This document shows, piece after piece, positions 26,166 to 36,187 of a stretch of 64,000 nt of DNA. Where the stretch lies: assembly GCA_019166125.1 (NCBI GenBank), contig JAHTBO010000005.1, positions 114,175 through 178,174 on the forward strand, written 5' to 3'. A program made the position numbers and the translations under genes. How positions within the stretch are numbered: position 1 is the stretch's first letter; the number at the start of each line of letters is the position of its first letter. This stretch comes from Alcaligenaceae bacterium CGII-47. Lineage in GTDB: Bacteria > Pseudomonadota > Gammaproteobacteria > Burkholderiales > Burkholderiaceae_B. The notes under the pieces were generated by a model. That model ran no database searches. It worked only from the letters and a program-made list of their open reading frames with translations, and was not told the origin of the DNA.

Positions 26166-27659
26166 CTATTGTACGCATGCCTGGCGTACCGCTCGCTCCC
26201 AGCGGGCCAGACATTCAGTCGCTTGGTCGCGTGGCATGCGTGGCATGAATGTACGTTCGATCTGCCAAAGCGCAGAGAGCTCGTCTTTGCTCTGGTAAAC
26301 GCCCGCCTGTAAGCCAGCAAGAAAGGCCGCCCCCAACGCGGTTGTCTCGATCATCGTGGGGCGCACCACCGGGATACCGAGCAGGTCGGCCTGAAATTGC
26401 ATCAGCAAATCGTTTACACAGGCCCCGCCATCCACGCGCAGCTCAGCCAGTGGGGCTGCCCCTGCGGCCAGGGCGTCGCGGCTCATGGCCTGAAGGAGCG
26501 CTGCACTTTGATAGGCGATGCTCTCGAGGGCGGCCCGGGCGATATGTGCCATGGTCGTGCCGCGTGTCAGGCCGACGATTGTGCCGCGCGCCTGGGCGTC
26601 CCAATACGGTGCGCCCAGGCCTGTGAAGGCGGGCACAAACATCACCTCACCCGAATCCGGCACACTTAGCGCAAGCGCCTCGACGTCGCTGCTGCGCTTA
26701 AAGGCACCTAAGCCATCCCGCAACCATTGCACCACCGCGCCGCCCACAAAAACGCTGCCCTCCAGGGCGAATTCCGTCTGCGCGCTGCTTTGTGCGGCGC
26801 TCGTAGTCACGAGGCCATTGGCGGATACTTGAAAATTAGACCCAGTGTGCATCAGCATAAAGCAGCCCGTGCCGTAGGTGTTTTTAGCCATGCCGGGTGT
26901 AAAACATGCCTGACCGAACAGTGCGCTTTGCTGATCGCCGGCCACCCCACATATCGGCAGGGCGCGTCCGAAAAAATCCGCATCAGTCTGCCCAAAGTCT
27001 GCCGCTGAGGGCAAGATTTCGGGCATCATCGCCAGCGGAATATCCAATACGGCCAGCAGCTCGGCATCCCATTGATTTGTATGTACGTTCATCAGCATGG
27101 TGCGCGAGGCATTGCTCACATCGGTCAGATGGCAACGCCCGTGGGTAAGTTGCCAGATCAGCCAGCTATCCACTGTGCCGAAGGCCAGTTCACCGTTGTG
27201 CGCCTGGGCGCGCGCGCCTGGCACGTGGTCGAGAATCCATTTGAGCTTGGTGGCAGAGAAATAAGCGTCAATACGCAGACCGGTTTTTTGCAGGATCTGT
27301 GCCTCTAGACCGCGTTCGCGCAGTGCCGTGCAGCTTGGCTCGGCACGGCGATCCTGCCAGACGATCGCAGGGTAGAGCGGTACGCCGCTTGTGCGATTCC
27401 AGACGATTGTGGTTTCGCGCTGATTGGTAATGCCGATGGCACGGATAGCCTCAATGGGTACCGCCGCTTGCGCCAAGGCTTCGCCCATGGTGTCGTGCTG
27501 TGTCTGCCAGATCTCGAGTGGGTCATGTTCGACCCAGCCCGGTTGCGGATAGTGTTGGGTGAATTCGCGTTGCGCCTGGGCGATGATGCGTCCCTGGCGG
27601 TCAAATACAATGCTGCGACTGCTAGAGGTGCCTTGGTCGAGCGCGAGCAGATAATCCAT
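26166..27659 (-). CDS. glpK: Glycerol kinase
   Basis: A 497-residue FGGY kinase phosphorylating glycerol to sn-glycerol 3-phosphate. It begins [20 protein letters not shown], the ATP-binding first loop. It has [17 protein letters not shown] with the glycerol-contact Arg-Glu pair, and the later [21 protein letters not shown]-like segment (here [15 protein letters not shown]). [19 protein letters not shown] and [21 protein letters not shown] complete the family pattern. Length is close to the usual 500. Start 27659 is the conserved one; the frame extends to 27704 without support. Downstream of glpR by 28 bases in the same direction. Confidence 0.95.
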   Translation of the reverse strand: MDYLLALDQGTSSSRSIVFDRQGRIIAQAQREFTQHYPQPGWVEHDPLEIWQTQHDTMGEALAQAAVPIEAIRAIGITNQRETTIVWNRTSGVPLYPAIVWQDRRAEPSCTALRERGLEAQILQKTGLRIDAYFSATKLKWILDHVPGARAQAHNGELAFGTVDSWLIWQLTHGRCHLTDVSNASRTMLMNVHTNQWDAELLAVLDIPLAMMPEILPSAADFGQTDADFFGRALPICGVAGDQQSALFGQACFTPGMAKNTYGTGCFMLMHTGSNFQVSANGLVTTSAAQSSAQTEFALEGSVFVGGAVVQWLRDGLGAFKRSSDVEALALSVPDSGEVMFVPAFTGLGAPYWDAQARGTIVGLTRGTTMAHIARAALESIAYQSAALLQAMSRDALAAGAAPLAELRVDGGACVNDLLMQFQADLLGIPVVRPTMIETTALGAAFLAGLQAGVYQSKDELSALWQIERTFMPRMPRDQATECLARWERAVRQACVQ

Positions 27660-27687
27660 AAGTTTGGGTCCGTTTAGTCGGTGACGT

Positions 27688-28452
27688 TCAAGGGGCAATG
27701 ACACACTCTACCTGAGCCGCGTGGAGCAGCTCTGGATAGGGGTCAGGCGGGTTGCCATCAGTGTATAGCCGGTCGATCTGATCAAGTTGTCCAACCTGTA
27801 CCATCGCAGGGCGGTTGAATTTGCTGATGTCGGCAGCAAGCCATGTCTCGCGTGCCTGGGCAATGATGGTCTGCGAGACCTTGACCTCTCGGAAGTCATA
27901 GTCACGCAAGGTCCCATCGGGTTCGATCCCCGAGATACCAATCAAGGCGATATCGACCCGGAATTGTCGAATGAATTCGACGGTCGCCTCGCCGACGATG
28001 CCGTGGTCACGCGGGCGAACGCTGCCCCCAGCGAGGATGACTTCGCAATCGGTTTGGCGAGCCATAAGATACGCAACATGCATATTGTTGGTGATCACGC
28101 GCAGGCCTGTGTGATTCACCAAGGCACGCGCGATAGCCTCGGTCGTCGTGCCGATATTGATGAGTAGCGAGCAATCGTTGGGGATGGCTTGAGCAATACA
28201 CTTTGCTATGCGTTGCTTGGCCGGGGCATGCAAGTTGGCGCGCTCCTGGTAGGCGATGTTCTCGATCGTGGAATTGGGTAAGCGTACGCCGCCATGAAAC
28301 CGAATGAGCAAGTTTGATTCGTGCAGTCGCTGGACGTCACGTCTGACGGTTTGTACGGTCACGTTTAGATGTTGAGCCAGCGCGTCGAGCGAACAGGGGC
28401 CTGACTCGTGGACGTGTTTGAGCAACTTGATCTGGCGTGGATTCGGATTCAT
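27688..28452 (-). CDS. glpR: DeoR family transcriptional regulator of glycerol genes (GlpR-like)
   Basis: A 254-residue DeoR regulator. The N-terminal helix-turn-helix is visible as [38 protein letters not shown]. The C-terminal sugar-phosphate sensor domain has the family motif [14 protein letters not shown] and [40 protein letters not shown]. GlpR repressors release DNA on binding glycerol 3-phosphate. It leads the leftward glpK operon and is divergent from glpS, so it probably controls both directions. Confidence 0.9.
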   Translation of the reverse strand: MNPNPRQIKLLKHVHESGPCSLDALAQHLNVTVQTVRRDVQRLHESNLLIRFHGGVRLPNSTIENIAYQERANLHAPAKQRIAKCIAQAIPNDCSLLINIGTTTEAIARALVNHTGLRVITNNMHVAYLMARQTDCEVILAGGSVRPRDHGIVGEATVEFIRQFRVDIALIGISGIEPDGTLRDYDFREVKVSQTIIAQARETWLAADISKFNRPAMVQVGQLDQIDRLYTDGNPPDPYPELLHAAQVECVIAP

Positions 28453-28587
28453 GACGCTTGCTGACTATTTTGATGCTTGAACTGTACAACGAAAAGGAAG
28501 GAAGGGTTCTGAGGGTTATCATTAGGGGAAATATTCTTGAAAACGAACAATAATGCTCAAAATGGAACATCACCTAAGAGTAGGCCT
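28453..28587. promoter_or_regulatory. glpR-glpS divergent control region with AACGAA half-sites
   Basis: A 135-base AT-rich gap. AACGAA occurs at 28488-28493 and 28542-28547, 54 bases apart; TTCG/CGAA half-sites of this kind are found in DeoR-type GlpR operators of other proteobacteria. The assignment is therefore suggestive only. The region must hold promoters for both glpR-glpK and glpSTPQ. Confidence 0.45.
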
Positions 28588-29679
28588 ATGCGTCTGAGGC
28601 TGGAAGGCATCCATAAGACAGTCGGTCCGCAGACTTGGCTGTATCCCCTGAATCTATCGCTAGAAGAGTCGGCAGTGACCGTATTGCTGGGGGCGACGCG
28701 TTCAGGTAAGACCAGTCTGATGCGGATCATGGCTGGTCTGGACGCGCCGACTCGGGGACGGGTCATGGTGGATGACACGGATGTCACCGGCATTCCTGTG
28801 CGCCAGCGCAATGTCGCCATGGTCTATCAGCAGTTCATCAATTACCCCTCGATGACTGTCGCACAGAACATTGCCTCACCCCTCAAGCTGCGCAAAGAGC
28901 GTGATATCCGTGCCAAGGTTCGCGCGCTGGCTCAGAAACTCCACATCGAGGACTATCTCGAGCGCCTGCCGGCCGAGTTGTCGGGGGGACAGCAGCAGCG
29001 CGTGGCGCTTGCCCGTGCGCTGGCCAAGAACCCGCCGCTGATGTTGCTCGATGAGCCGCTGGTCAATCTTGATTACAAGCTGCGTGAGGGGCTGCGTGAG
29101 GAACTGGGACTTATGTTTGACCAAGGTCAGTCTACGGTTGTCTACGCGACGACTGAGCCGGGCGAGGCCTTGCTATTAGGTGGTTACACCGCCGTACTGG
29201 ATCAAGGCGAGCTCCTGCAATACGGGCCGACCATCGATGTGTTTCGTTATCCTGCCTCGATCCGTGTGGCGCGCGCCTTTAGTGATCCACCCATGAATCT
29301 CATCGAGGCACAGGTAAGCGAGGGCATCATCCAGTTTTCAAATGGCTTGCGCTTTGCGCTCGCGCCTGAGCGCGCCGTGCCGTCCGGGGCGATCACGGTG
29401 GGGCTGCGGGCAAGTGACCTGGCCTTGGATACCCAACAGAATGACCAGGCCATTAGGGGGCAAGTCCAGCTCGCCGAGATCTCCGGTTCGGCAACCTTCG
29501 TTCATCTCGATAGCCCAGTCGGGAACCTGGTCGCGCAGATGACTGGCGTGCACCACGTCCAGATCGGCAGTGTGGTGGCGCTGTATTTTTCACCGGCAGA
29601 CGCGTATTTATTTGGACCCGATGGCGCTTTGCTCAGGGCTCCGCACGATGATCGGGAGCGGGCGCATGGCCACGATTGA
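28588..29679 (+). CDS. glpS: Glycerol ABC transporter ATP-binding protein GlpS
   Basis: A 363-residue ABC ATPase of the sugar/UgpC type with a C-terminal TOBE-like regulatory region. Motifs: Walker A GATRSGKTS (residues 35-43), Q-loop VYQQFINYPSMT, signature LSGGQQQRVALARAL, Walker B MLLDEPLVNLD. It pairs with the adjoining GlpT in a heterodimeric importer for glycerol, as described for the GlpSTPQV system of Rhizobium. The frame continues upstream to a TTG at 28537, but ATG 28588 gives the family N-terminus. The end overlaps glpT by 14 bases. Confidence 0.9.
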   Translation: MRLRLEGIHKTVGPQTWLYPLNLSLEESAVTVLLGATRSGKTSLMRIMAGLDAPTRGRVMVDDTDVTGIPVRQRNVAMVYQQFINYPSMTVAQNIASPLKLRKERDIRAKVRALAQKLHIEDYLERLPAELSGGQQQRVALARALAKNPPLMLLDEPLVNLDYKLREGLREELGLMFDQGQSTVVYATTEPGEALLLGGYTAVLDQGELLQYGPTIDVFRYPASIRVARAFSDPPMNLIEAQVSEGIIQFSNGLRFALAPERAVPSGAITVGLRASDLALDTQQNDQAIRGQVQLAEISGSATFVHLDSPVGNLVAQMTGVHHVQIGSVVALYFSPADAYLFGPDGALLRAPHDDRERAHGHD

Positions 29680-30742
29680 ACTGGATCTGGCGCATGCCTA
29701 TCTGCCCAACCCCCAATCCGAAGCGGATTATGCCCTGCTGCCCTTACAGGCTCGATTCGATGATGGGGGGGCCTACGCCTTGCTCGGTCCGTCGGGCTGT
29801 GGCAAGACGACGATGCTAAATATCATCTCTGGCCTGGTGGCGCCATCGCAGGGTACCGTGCGCTTTGATGGGGTGGCGGTCACGCATGCGACCCCTCAGG
29901 AACGCAATATCGCGCAGGTATTTCAGTTTCCTGTGGTCTACGACACCATGACAGTAGGCCAAAACCTGGCTTTTCCGCTGCGTAACCGCAAGGTGCCCGA
30001 GGAACAGATTCGTGAACGGGTGGGGCGCATCGCCGAAATGCTCGAAATGAGCCATCAACTCGATCAGCGTGCCGCGAACCTGTCTGCCGATGCCAAACAG
30101 AAAATATCACTTGGACGCGGTCTGGTGCGTTCGGATGTCTCGGCGGTGCTGTTCGATGAGCCGCTGACGGTGATTGATCCACACCTTAAGTGGACCCTGC
30201 GGCGCAAGCTCAAGCAAATCCACCGAGAGCTGGGCCTGACGCTGATTTATGTCACACATGATCAGGTCGAGGCGTTGACCTTTGCCGAGCAAGTGATGGT
30301 GATGTCGCGTGGGCGCATTGTGCAAAAAGGCACGCCCGAGGCCTTGTTCGAGCGCCCTGCCCATCCCTTTGTCGGCCATTTTATCGGCTCGCCGGGCATG
30401 AACTTCCTACCGATCACGGTAGATCAAGGGGTGTTGCTCGTCGCCGATCAGCGTCTACCCGCACCCCTGCTCAAGGCCTTGCCTCAGGGGACATTACAAC
30501 TGGGTATCCGGCCAGAGTATGTGGCGCTCGTAGAGACCGCACGCCCTGGGGCGCTGAGTGCGGTGGTCACACAGATCCAGCATATCGGCACGAGTCAGTT
30601 ACTTAGCGCACGTGTGGGGGATATCCCGATCAAGGCGCATGTGCCGCTTTATCGAACGCTGCCCCAGCCAGGTGAGCCGGTCTATCTGAATGTGCTGGGC
30701 AAGCACACCTGCTTTTACTGCAACGAGGAGCTCGTGGCATGA
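29666..30742 (+). CDS. glpT: Glycerol ABC transporter ATP-binding protein GlpT (degenerate signature motif)
   Basis: A 358-residue ABC ATPase. Walker A is GPSGCGKTT (residues 41-49), Walker B is AVLFDEPLTVID and the H-loop is YVTHDQVEA. The signature motif reads LSADAKQ in place of LSGGQ, so one of the two composite ATP sites in the GlpS-GlpT heterodimer is probably weak or inactive. ATG 29666 is chosen over an earlier frame start at 29570 that lies inside glpS. Name is by position in the glpSTPQ cluster; it is not related to the E. coli antiporter also called GlpT. Confidence 0.88.
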   Translation: MATIELDLAHAYLPNPQSEADYALLPLQARFDDGGAYALLGPSGCGKTTMLNIISGLVAPSQGTVRFDGVAVTHATPQERNIAQVFQFPVVYDTMTVGQNLAFPLRNRKVPEEQIRERVGRIAEMLEMSHQLDQRAANLSADAKQKISLGRGLVRSDVSAVLFDEPLTVIDPHLKWTLRRKLKQIHRELGLTLIYVTHDQVEALTFAEQVMVMSRGRIVQKGTPEALFERPAHPFVGHFIGSPGMNFLPITVDQGVLLVADQRLPAPLLKALPQGTLQLGIRPEYVALVETARPGALSAVVTQIQHIGTSQLLSARVGDIPIKAHVPLYRTLPQPGEPVYLNVLGKHTCFYCNEELVA

Positions 30743-31629
30743 GTCAAGTCATCAAACCTGTGAATCAAAAGGCCTGGCTGCTGATCCTGCCAGTGATCAT
30801 ATGTGTCGCATTTTCAGCCATTATCCCGTTGATGACGGTCGTGAATTACTCTGTCCAGGACGTGATCTCTCCCACGCGTTCGGTGTTCGTCGGTACAGAG
30901 TGGTTCTCTAGCGTGATGCGCGACGCTGATCTGCACGCAGCCCTGTGGCGCCAGCTCATCTTTTCCTTCTCTGTACTGGCGATCGAGATTCCCTTAGGTG
31001 TGCTGCTGGCGCTCTCCATGCCGACCAGGGGGTGGAGGGCTTCGATCGTATTGGTGATCGTGGCCTTGTCCTTGCTTATTCCCTGGAATGTGGTGGGTAC
31101 GATCTGGCAAATTTTCGGACGCACGGATATCGGTTTGCTGGGACGTGCCCTGGTCGCACTGGGCATTGATTACAGTTATTCCAGTAACCCCCTGCAGGCG
31201 TGGCTGACGGTATTGCTTATGGATGTATGGCACTGGACACCTCTGGTGGCCTTGCTCGCCTATGCCGGGCTGCAATCCATCCCCGAGGCGTACTATCAGG
31301 CCGCCAGTATTGATGGGGCAAGCAAATTCGCGATTTTTCGCTATATTCAGCTTCCCAAGATGCGTGGCGTACTCATGATTGCCGTCTTGCTGCGCTTTAT
31401 GGACAGCTTCATGATCTATACCGAACCTTTTGTGCTCACGGGAGGCGGTCCAGGCGATGCCACGACTTTTCTTAGTCAGTACCTGACGCAAAAGGCAGTG
31501 GGTCAGTTCGACCTTGGCCCGGCCGCTGCCTTTTCCTTGATCTATTTTTTAATTATTCTGATGCTGTGCTTCATCCTTTATAACTGGATGCTGCGTGTCG
31601 GAACCCAGGACAAGGGGGGGCAGTCATGA
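30739..31629 (+). CDS. glpP: Glycerol ABC transporter permease GlpP
   Basis: A 296-residue inner-membrane permease with six hydrophobic segments, of the MalF/UgpA type. The ATPase-coupling loop is YYQAASIDGASKFAIFRYIQLPKMRG (EAA motif), and the family end FVLTGGGPGDATTFLSQYL is present. The start overlaps the glpT stop in an ATGA arrangement, and the end overlaps glpQ the same way, so these three genes are translationally coupled. Confidence 0.9.
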   Translation: MSQVIKPVNQKAWLLILPVIICVAFSAIIPLMTVVNYSVQDVISPTRSVFVGTEWFSSVMRDADLHAALWRQLIFSFSVLAIEIPLGVLLALSMPTRGWRASIVLVIVALSLLIPWNVVGTIWQIFGRTDIGLLGRALVALGIDYSYSSNPLQAWLTVLLMDVWHWTPLVALLAYAGLQSIPEAYYQAASIDGASKFAIFRYIQLPKMRGVLMIAVLLRFMDSFMIYTEPFVLTGGGPGDATTFLSQYLTQKAVGQFDLGPAAAFSLIYFLIILMLCFILYNWMLRVGTQDKGGQS

Positions 31630-32441
31630 CTAAGCCCCGGCGCATGCGCAAGCGCACGATATTTCTGGTGTGTTATCTGGTTTTTGCCTTATTGCCTATC
31701 TACTGGATGGTCAACATGAGCTTCAAGACCAATCAGGGCATTGTTTCGGCGTTCTCTCTCTTGCCTCGTAACCCGACGCTCGCTAACTACATCCTGATTT
31801 TTACCGATCCGTCCTGGTACAACGGCTATATCAATAGCCTGATCTACGTCTGCTTGAATATGGTGATGGCACTGGCGGTCGCCCTGCCTGCCGCCTATGC
31901 ATTTTCACGCTATTCATTTTTAGGCGACAAACACGTGTTTTTCTGGCTGCTCACGAATCGCATGACGCCGCCTGCCGTGTTTCTTTTACCCTTCTTTCAG
32001 CTCTATACCACCTTGGGTCTGATGGATACATATTGGGCTGTTGCGCTTGCCCATCTACTCTTTAACGTGCCGCTTGCGGTATGGATCCTCGAAGGCTTCA
32101 TGAGCGGTATCCCCCGAGAGATCGACGAGACGGCCTATATAGATGGGTATAGTTTTCCGCGTTTCTTTTTAACGATTTTTCTGCCTCTCGTGAAATCCGG
32201 CGTCGGCGTTGCGGCGTTCTTTTGCTTTATGTTCAGTTGGGTCGAGTTATTGCTCGCCCGGACCTTGACCAGCGTAAACGCCAAGCCCATTGTCGCCACC
32301 ATGACGCGTACCGTCTCGGCCTCGGGCATGGACTGGGCGACGCTGGCTGCGGCGGGCACGCTAACGATTATTCCAGGGGCGATCGTCATTTGGTTTGTCC
32401 GTCACTACATTGCAAAGGGCTTTGCAATGGGACGCGTTTGA
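31626..32441 (+). CDS. glpQ: Glycerol ABC transporter permease GlpQ
   Basis: A 271-residue inner-membrane permease of the MalG/UgpE type with six hydrophobic segments. The N-terminus is basic, followed by IFLVCYLVFALLPIYWMVNMSFK. The coupling loop is IPREIDETAYIDGYSFPRFFLTIFLPLV. The protein ends with a typical FVRHYIAKGFAMGRV tail. It forms the membrane channel with GlpP. Not to be confused with the phosphodiesterase GlpQ. Confidence 0.9.
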   Translation: MTKPRRMRKRTIFLVCYLVFALLPIYWMVNMSFKTNQGIVSAFSLLPRNPTLANYILIFTDPSWYNGYINSLIYVCLNMVMALAVALPAAYAFSRYSFLGDKHVFFWLLTNRMTPPAVFLLPFFQLYTTLGLMDTYWAVALAHLLFNVPLAVWILEGFMSGIPREIDETAYIDGYSFPRFFLTIFLPLVKSGVGVAAFFCFMFSWVELLLARTLTSVNAKPIVATMTRTVSASGMDWATLAAAGTLTIIPGAIVIWFVRHYIAKGFAMGRV

Positions 32442-32453
32442 GGGGGGGCGACG

Positions 32454-32762
32454 ATGTTTAGCTGGATGGTCTGGACAACCCCGACAGCGGTGTTCTTTAT
32501 TGGTATTGGCTGCTTGCTTGTCGGCATGACGGTGTGGGAGATCAAGTCCCCAACGGTCTTGCGCAAGGGCTTTTTGCCGATGGCGACCACGCGTGGCGAT
32601 CGCTTGTTTATCGGTCTGCTGATTGCCGCCTATATCAATCTCGGATTTTTAGGGCTAAGCGGCTTGTTCGAGCAATGGTTTGCGCTCGAGCACGAGCCCT
32701 CGGTCTGGATCAGTTTCATCATATCGATTGCAGCAGTAGGAATTGTGATGCGTAAGGGTTGA
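32454..32762 (+). CDS. Small membrane protein, DUF2160 family, of the glycerol transporter operon
   Basis: A 102-residue protein with three hydrophobic segments (MFSWMVWTTPTAVFFIGIGCLL, then GLLIAAYINLGFLGLSGL, then WISFIISIAAVGIVM). It matches the small DUF2160-type protein regularly found between the permeases and binding protein in GlpSTPQV clusters. Its role is not known; its fixed position 12 bases after glpQ suggests a transporter accessory. Confidence 0.8.
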   Translation: MFSWMVWTTPTAVFFIGIGCLLVGMTVWEIKSPTVLRKGFLPMATTRGDRLFIGLLIAAYINLGFLGLSGLFEQWFALEHEPSVWISFIISIAAVGIVMRKG

Positions 32763-32853
32763 CAAACTTTATCCATTCCGGCGTTTCGATCCGCCCCAGG
32801 AACGCTCGGGCCTTATTTATAGGGACGGATAGTTTTTCCACGAGGAGACAAAC

Positions 32854-34584
32854 ATGAAATTTCGCCGCACTGCGATGGCTGTCGCCATTGCCTGTCTGCT
32901 AAGCAGCCCAGCTTGGGCCGGCGAGGCCGAAGCCCAGAAATGGATTAATGACGAATTCCAGCCGTCCACGCTAAACAAGGACCAGCAGATGGACGAGATG
33001 AAGTGGTTTATCGCCGCCGCTGACAAGCTCAAGGCCCAAGGCGTCAACGAGATCGCTGTGGTATCAGAGACCATTACCACCCATGAGTATGAATCCAAGG
33101 TCCTCGCCAAGGCCTTCGAAGAGATTACAGGCATCAAGGTTCATCACGATCTGCTGCAGGAAGGGGATGTCGTCGAAAAGCTGCAGACCTCCATGCAGTC
33201 GGGCAGCTCTATCTATGACGGCTGGATATCGGACTCGGATCTGATCGGTATGCACTACCGGTATGGTGAGGTGATCCCGCTTACCGACTATATGGTTGGC
33301 GACGGTAAGGAATACACCAATCCGGGTCTGGACCTTAAGGACTTTATCGGCACCTCATTTACCACCGCGCCGGATGGCAAGATGTACCAACTGCCTGATC
33401 AACAGTTTGCCAATCTGTATTGGTTCCGTGCAGATTTATTTGCTCGGCCCGACCTCAAGGAAAAATTCAAGGCTAAATACGGCTACGAGCTGGGCGTGCC
33501 CGTGACCTGGACCGCTTATGAGGATATTGCCAATTTCTTTACCAATGACATCAAGACGCTTGATGGCAAGCCGATCTATGGTCATATGGATTATGGCAAA
33601 AAAGATCCCTCGCTTGGCTGGCGCTTTACCGATGCATGGCTATCGATGGCCGGGGCCGCTGATAAGGGCACCCCGAACGGGATGCCCGTCGACGAGTGGG
33701 GCATTCGTGTGGCTGACGATAAATGCACGCCAGTGGGTGCGTCCGTGTCGCGTGGCGGAGCAACCAACTCTCCGGCCGCTGTCTATGCCTTGACGAAGTA
33801 CATAGACTGGATGAAGAACTACGCCCCCAAGGTCGCTCAGGGCATGACGTTCTCTGAGTCGGGCCCAGTGCCTGCTCAGGGCCAGATTGCCCAGCAGATC
33901 TTCTGGTACACGGCGTTTACCGCTGACATGATCAAAAAAGGTCTGCCCGTGGTCAACGAGGATGGCACCCCAAAATGGCGGATGGCGCCTGCCCCACATG
34001 GCCCATACTGGAAGGATGGCATGCAAAATGGCTATCAGGATGTGGGGTCTTGGGTATTCTTTAAGGGGCATGACGCCAAAAAGGTTGCTGCCGCCTGGCT
34101 CTACGCCCAGTTTGTAACGGCTAAAACGACCTCCCTCAAGAAATCCATAGAGGGCCTAACCTTCATTCGCGACAGTGATATACATAGCGACTACTTTACC
34201 CAGAATGCCAAAAACTATGGCGGTCTGATCGAGTTCTATCGCAGTCCAGCCCGGATTGCCTGGACACCGACGGGTACCAATGTTCCGGACTACCCTAAAC
34301 TCGCTCAGCTCTGGTGGAAGAACGTTGCACAGGCCATTACCGCCGAAAAAACCCCACAGCAAGCCATGGACAACCTGGCCGCCGAGATGGATGCGGTGAT
34401 GGCCCGCCTTGAACGAGCTGGCATGAACCATTGCGCACCAAAACTCAACCCCAAGAGCGATCCAGCCAAGTGGTTGAGTGATGATCATGCGCCGTGGAAA
34501 AAGCTGGCAAACGAGAACCCCAAGGGTGAAACAGTCGCGTACGATTCGTTGCTGCAAGCCTGGAAAGAAGGACGCGTGCGTTAA
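32854..34584 (+). CDS. glpV: Glycerol ABC transporter substrate-binding protein GlpV
   Basis: A 576-residue extracytoplasmic binding protein with a signal peptide (MKFRRTAMAVAIACLLSSPAWA, cleavage near residue 22). It is longer than usual sugar-binding proteins, as is typical of the GlpV group. Visible segments include ITGIKVHHDLLQEGDVVEKLQTSMQSG, TSFTTAPDGKMYQLPDQQFANLYWFR, and GNMQNGYQDVGSW-like aromatic stretches (here DGMQNGYQDVGSWVFF). GAGGAG precedes the start. A 91-base gap separates it from DUF2160, enough for an internal promoter or processing site. Confidence 0.9.
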   Translation: MKFRRTAMAVAIACLLSSPAWAGEAEAQKWINDEFQPSTLNKDQQMDEMKWFIAAADKLKAQGVNEIAVVSETITTHEYESKVLAKAFEEITGIKVHHDLLQEGDVVEKLQTSMQSGSSIYDGWISDSDLIGMHYRYGEVIPLTDYMVGDGKEYTNPGLDLKDFIGTSFTTAPDGKMYQLPDQQFANLYWFRADLFARPDLKEKFKAKYGYELGVPVTWTAYEDIANFFTNDIKTLDGKPIYGHMDYGKKDPSLGWRFTDAWLSMAGAADKGTPNGMPVDEWGIRVADDKCTPVGASVSRGGATNSPAAVYALTKYIDWMKNYAPKVAQGMTFSESGPVPAQGQIAQQIFWYTAFTADMIKKGLPVVNEDGTPKWRMAPAPHGPYWKDGMQNGYQDVGSWVFFKGHDAKKVAAAWLYAQFVTAKTTSLKKSIEGLTFIRDSDIHSDYFTQNAKNYGGLIEFYRSPARIAWTPTGTNVPDYPKLAQLWWKNVAQAITAEKTPQQAMDNLAAEMDAVMARLERAGMNHCAPKLNPKSDPAKWLSDDHAPWKKLANENPKGETVAYDSLLQAWKEGRVR

Positions 34585-34588
34585 TTGT

Positions 34589-36187
34589 ATGAATAAATCT
34601 GTTGACCCCCTGGCATCCGATCGGATGCAGCTGATTGCGACCCTGTCCAACACCCGTGAGGTGGACATGATTGTAATCGGCGGGGGAGCGACAGGCCTGG
34701 GCGTGGCGCTGGATGCGACCTTGCGTGGCCTGTCGGTTCTCTTGCTTGAATCCAATGATTTTTCAGGTGGTACCTCGTCGCGGGCCACCAAGCTCGTGCA
34801 TGGTGGGGTGCGCTACCTGGCGCAGGGCAACATCCACCTGGTGCGTGAAGCGCTGCGCGAGCGTTCGGCCTTGCTGCACAACGCGCCGCATCTGGCTCGA
34901 CCCTTGTCCTTTGTCATGCCTGGCTATAAGTTCTGGGAGCTTCCATTCTACGGTCTGGGCCTCAAGACCTATGACGCCTTGGCAGGCTCAGCCAGCCTGG
35001 GCGCCACGCAGTGCCTGGGTCGTCAGCGGACGATCGAGGCCTTACCCGGCGTACGTACCCAGGGCTTGAAGGGCAGCATCCAGTATTGGGATGGTCAATT
35101 CGATGATGCGCGCTTAGCCATCGCGCTGGCGCGTACGGCGGCCGCTCAGGGGGCCTTGCTTGTGAACTATTGCCCAGTCGTTGGTCTGTTGCACGAGCAG
35201 GGGAGACTGGCAGGTGTACGCTGCCAGGATGCGTTTGGGGGCTCATGCCACGAGGTGCGCGCGCGCTGTGTTGTGAATGCGACCGGCGTTTGGGTGGATG
35301 AGATACGCCAGCAGGATGGCGCGGCGCATGGGCGCCAGTCTGCGCCCATGGTCGCCCCCAGCCAGGGGGTTCATGTGGTCGTCGATCAGGATTTTCTGCC
35401 TGGTGATCATGCCCTGCTGGTGCCGCGCACTCAGGATGGGCGGATTCTATTTGCTGTGCCTTGGCTAGGTAAGGTTATTCTCGGGACGACCGATACGCCA
35501 CGTCATGATCTCGCACGCGAGCCCAGGCCTTTTGCGCATGAGCTCGCGTTTATTCTGGACGAATCCGCCAAGGTATTGCGTCGCGCGCCACAACGCAGCG
35601 ATATACGTAGTATCTGGGTAGGCTTGCGTCCCCTCGTGCGACCGCCCGAGGATGAGGGCGGGAATACCAAGGCGATCAGCCGCGAGCATACGGTGCTGGT
35701 AAGCCCCAGTGGCCTGGTGACCGTGACCGGTGGAAAGTGGACCACTTATCGCGCCATGGCTGAAGATGTCCTGAACCAGTGTGTCGCATCGGCCTTGCTC
35801 GAGCCCTTGCCAAGATGCCGGACCGTGGACTTCAAGCTGGTCGGTGCGCCCGAGGAGGGCGCCACCGTGCGTGCCAGTCTGACCCGACCATCGGATATCC
35901 AGACTTACGGCGCCGAGGCGCCTTGGGTCGCCTCACTGCCCGGTGCCGAGGTTTCGCTTGCCCCGGGCCTGACCGAGGCCATGGTGCGTTTTGCAGCGCG
36001 ATACGAGTATGCGCGCACCGTTGAGGATGTGCTGGCCCGGCGTCATCGTATGTTGTTTCTGGATGCAGCGCTTGCTGCCCATCTGGCACCGCGCGTAGCT
36101 GATATCTTGCGTGAGGAACTTGGCGTTGATCCGCACGAGGACGAGTTTGTGACTTTGGCGCAACAGTACACATCACTTCCAGAATAA
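34589..36187 (+). CDS. glpD: Glycerol-3-phosphate dehydrogenase, aerobic FAD type
   Basis: A 532-residue membrane-associated flavoprotein that oxidises glycerol 3-phosphate to dihydroxyacetone phosphate, passing electrons to quinone. FAD loop: MIVIGGGATGLGVALDATLRG (GxGxxG) near residue 30. Family motifs FSGGTSSRATKLVHGGVRYL and the later LVTVTGGKWTTYRAMAEDV are present. ATG 34589 lies 4 bases after glpV; an upstream frame from 34478 is inside glpV. It completes the route uptake (GlpSTPQV), phosphorylation (GlpK), oxidation (GlpD). Confidence 0.94.
   Translation: MNKSVDPLASDRMQLIATLSNTREVDMIVIGGGATGLGVALDATLRGLSVLLLESNDFSGGTSSRATKLVHGGVRYLAQGNIHLVREALRERSALLHNAPHLARPLSFVMPGYKFWELPFYGLGLKTYDALAGSASLGATQCLGRQRTIEALPGVRTQGLKGSIQYWDGQFDDARLAIALARTAAAQGALLVNYCPVVGLLHEQGRLAGVRCQDAFGGSCHEVRARCVVNATGVWVDEIRQQDGAAHGRQSAPMVAPSQGVHVVVDQDFLPGDHALLVPRTQDGRILFAVPWLGKVILGTTDTPRHDLAREPRPFAHELAFILDESAKVLRRAPQRSDIRSIWVGLRPLVRPPEDEGGNTKAISREHTVLVSPSGLVTVTGGKWTTYRAMAEDVLNQCVASALLEPLPRCRTVDFKLVGAPEEGATVRASLTRPSDIQTYGAEAPWVASLPGAEVSLAPGLTEAMVRFAARYEYARTVEDVLARRHRMLFLDAALAAHLAPRVADILREELGVDPHEDEFVTLAQQYTSLPE

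Noticed and set aside
34156-34791. Open frame of 211 codons on the minus strand across the glpV-glpD junction
   Set aside because: It overlaps two strongly supported genes on the other strand and has no family features.
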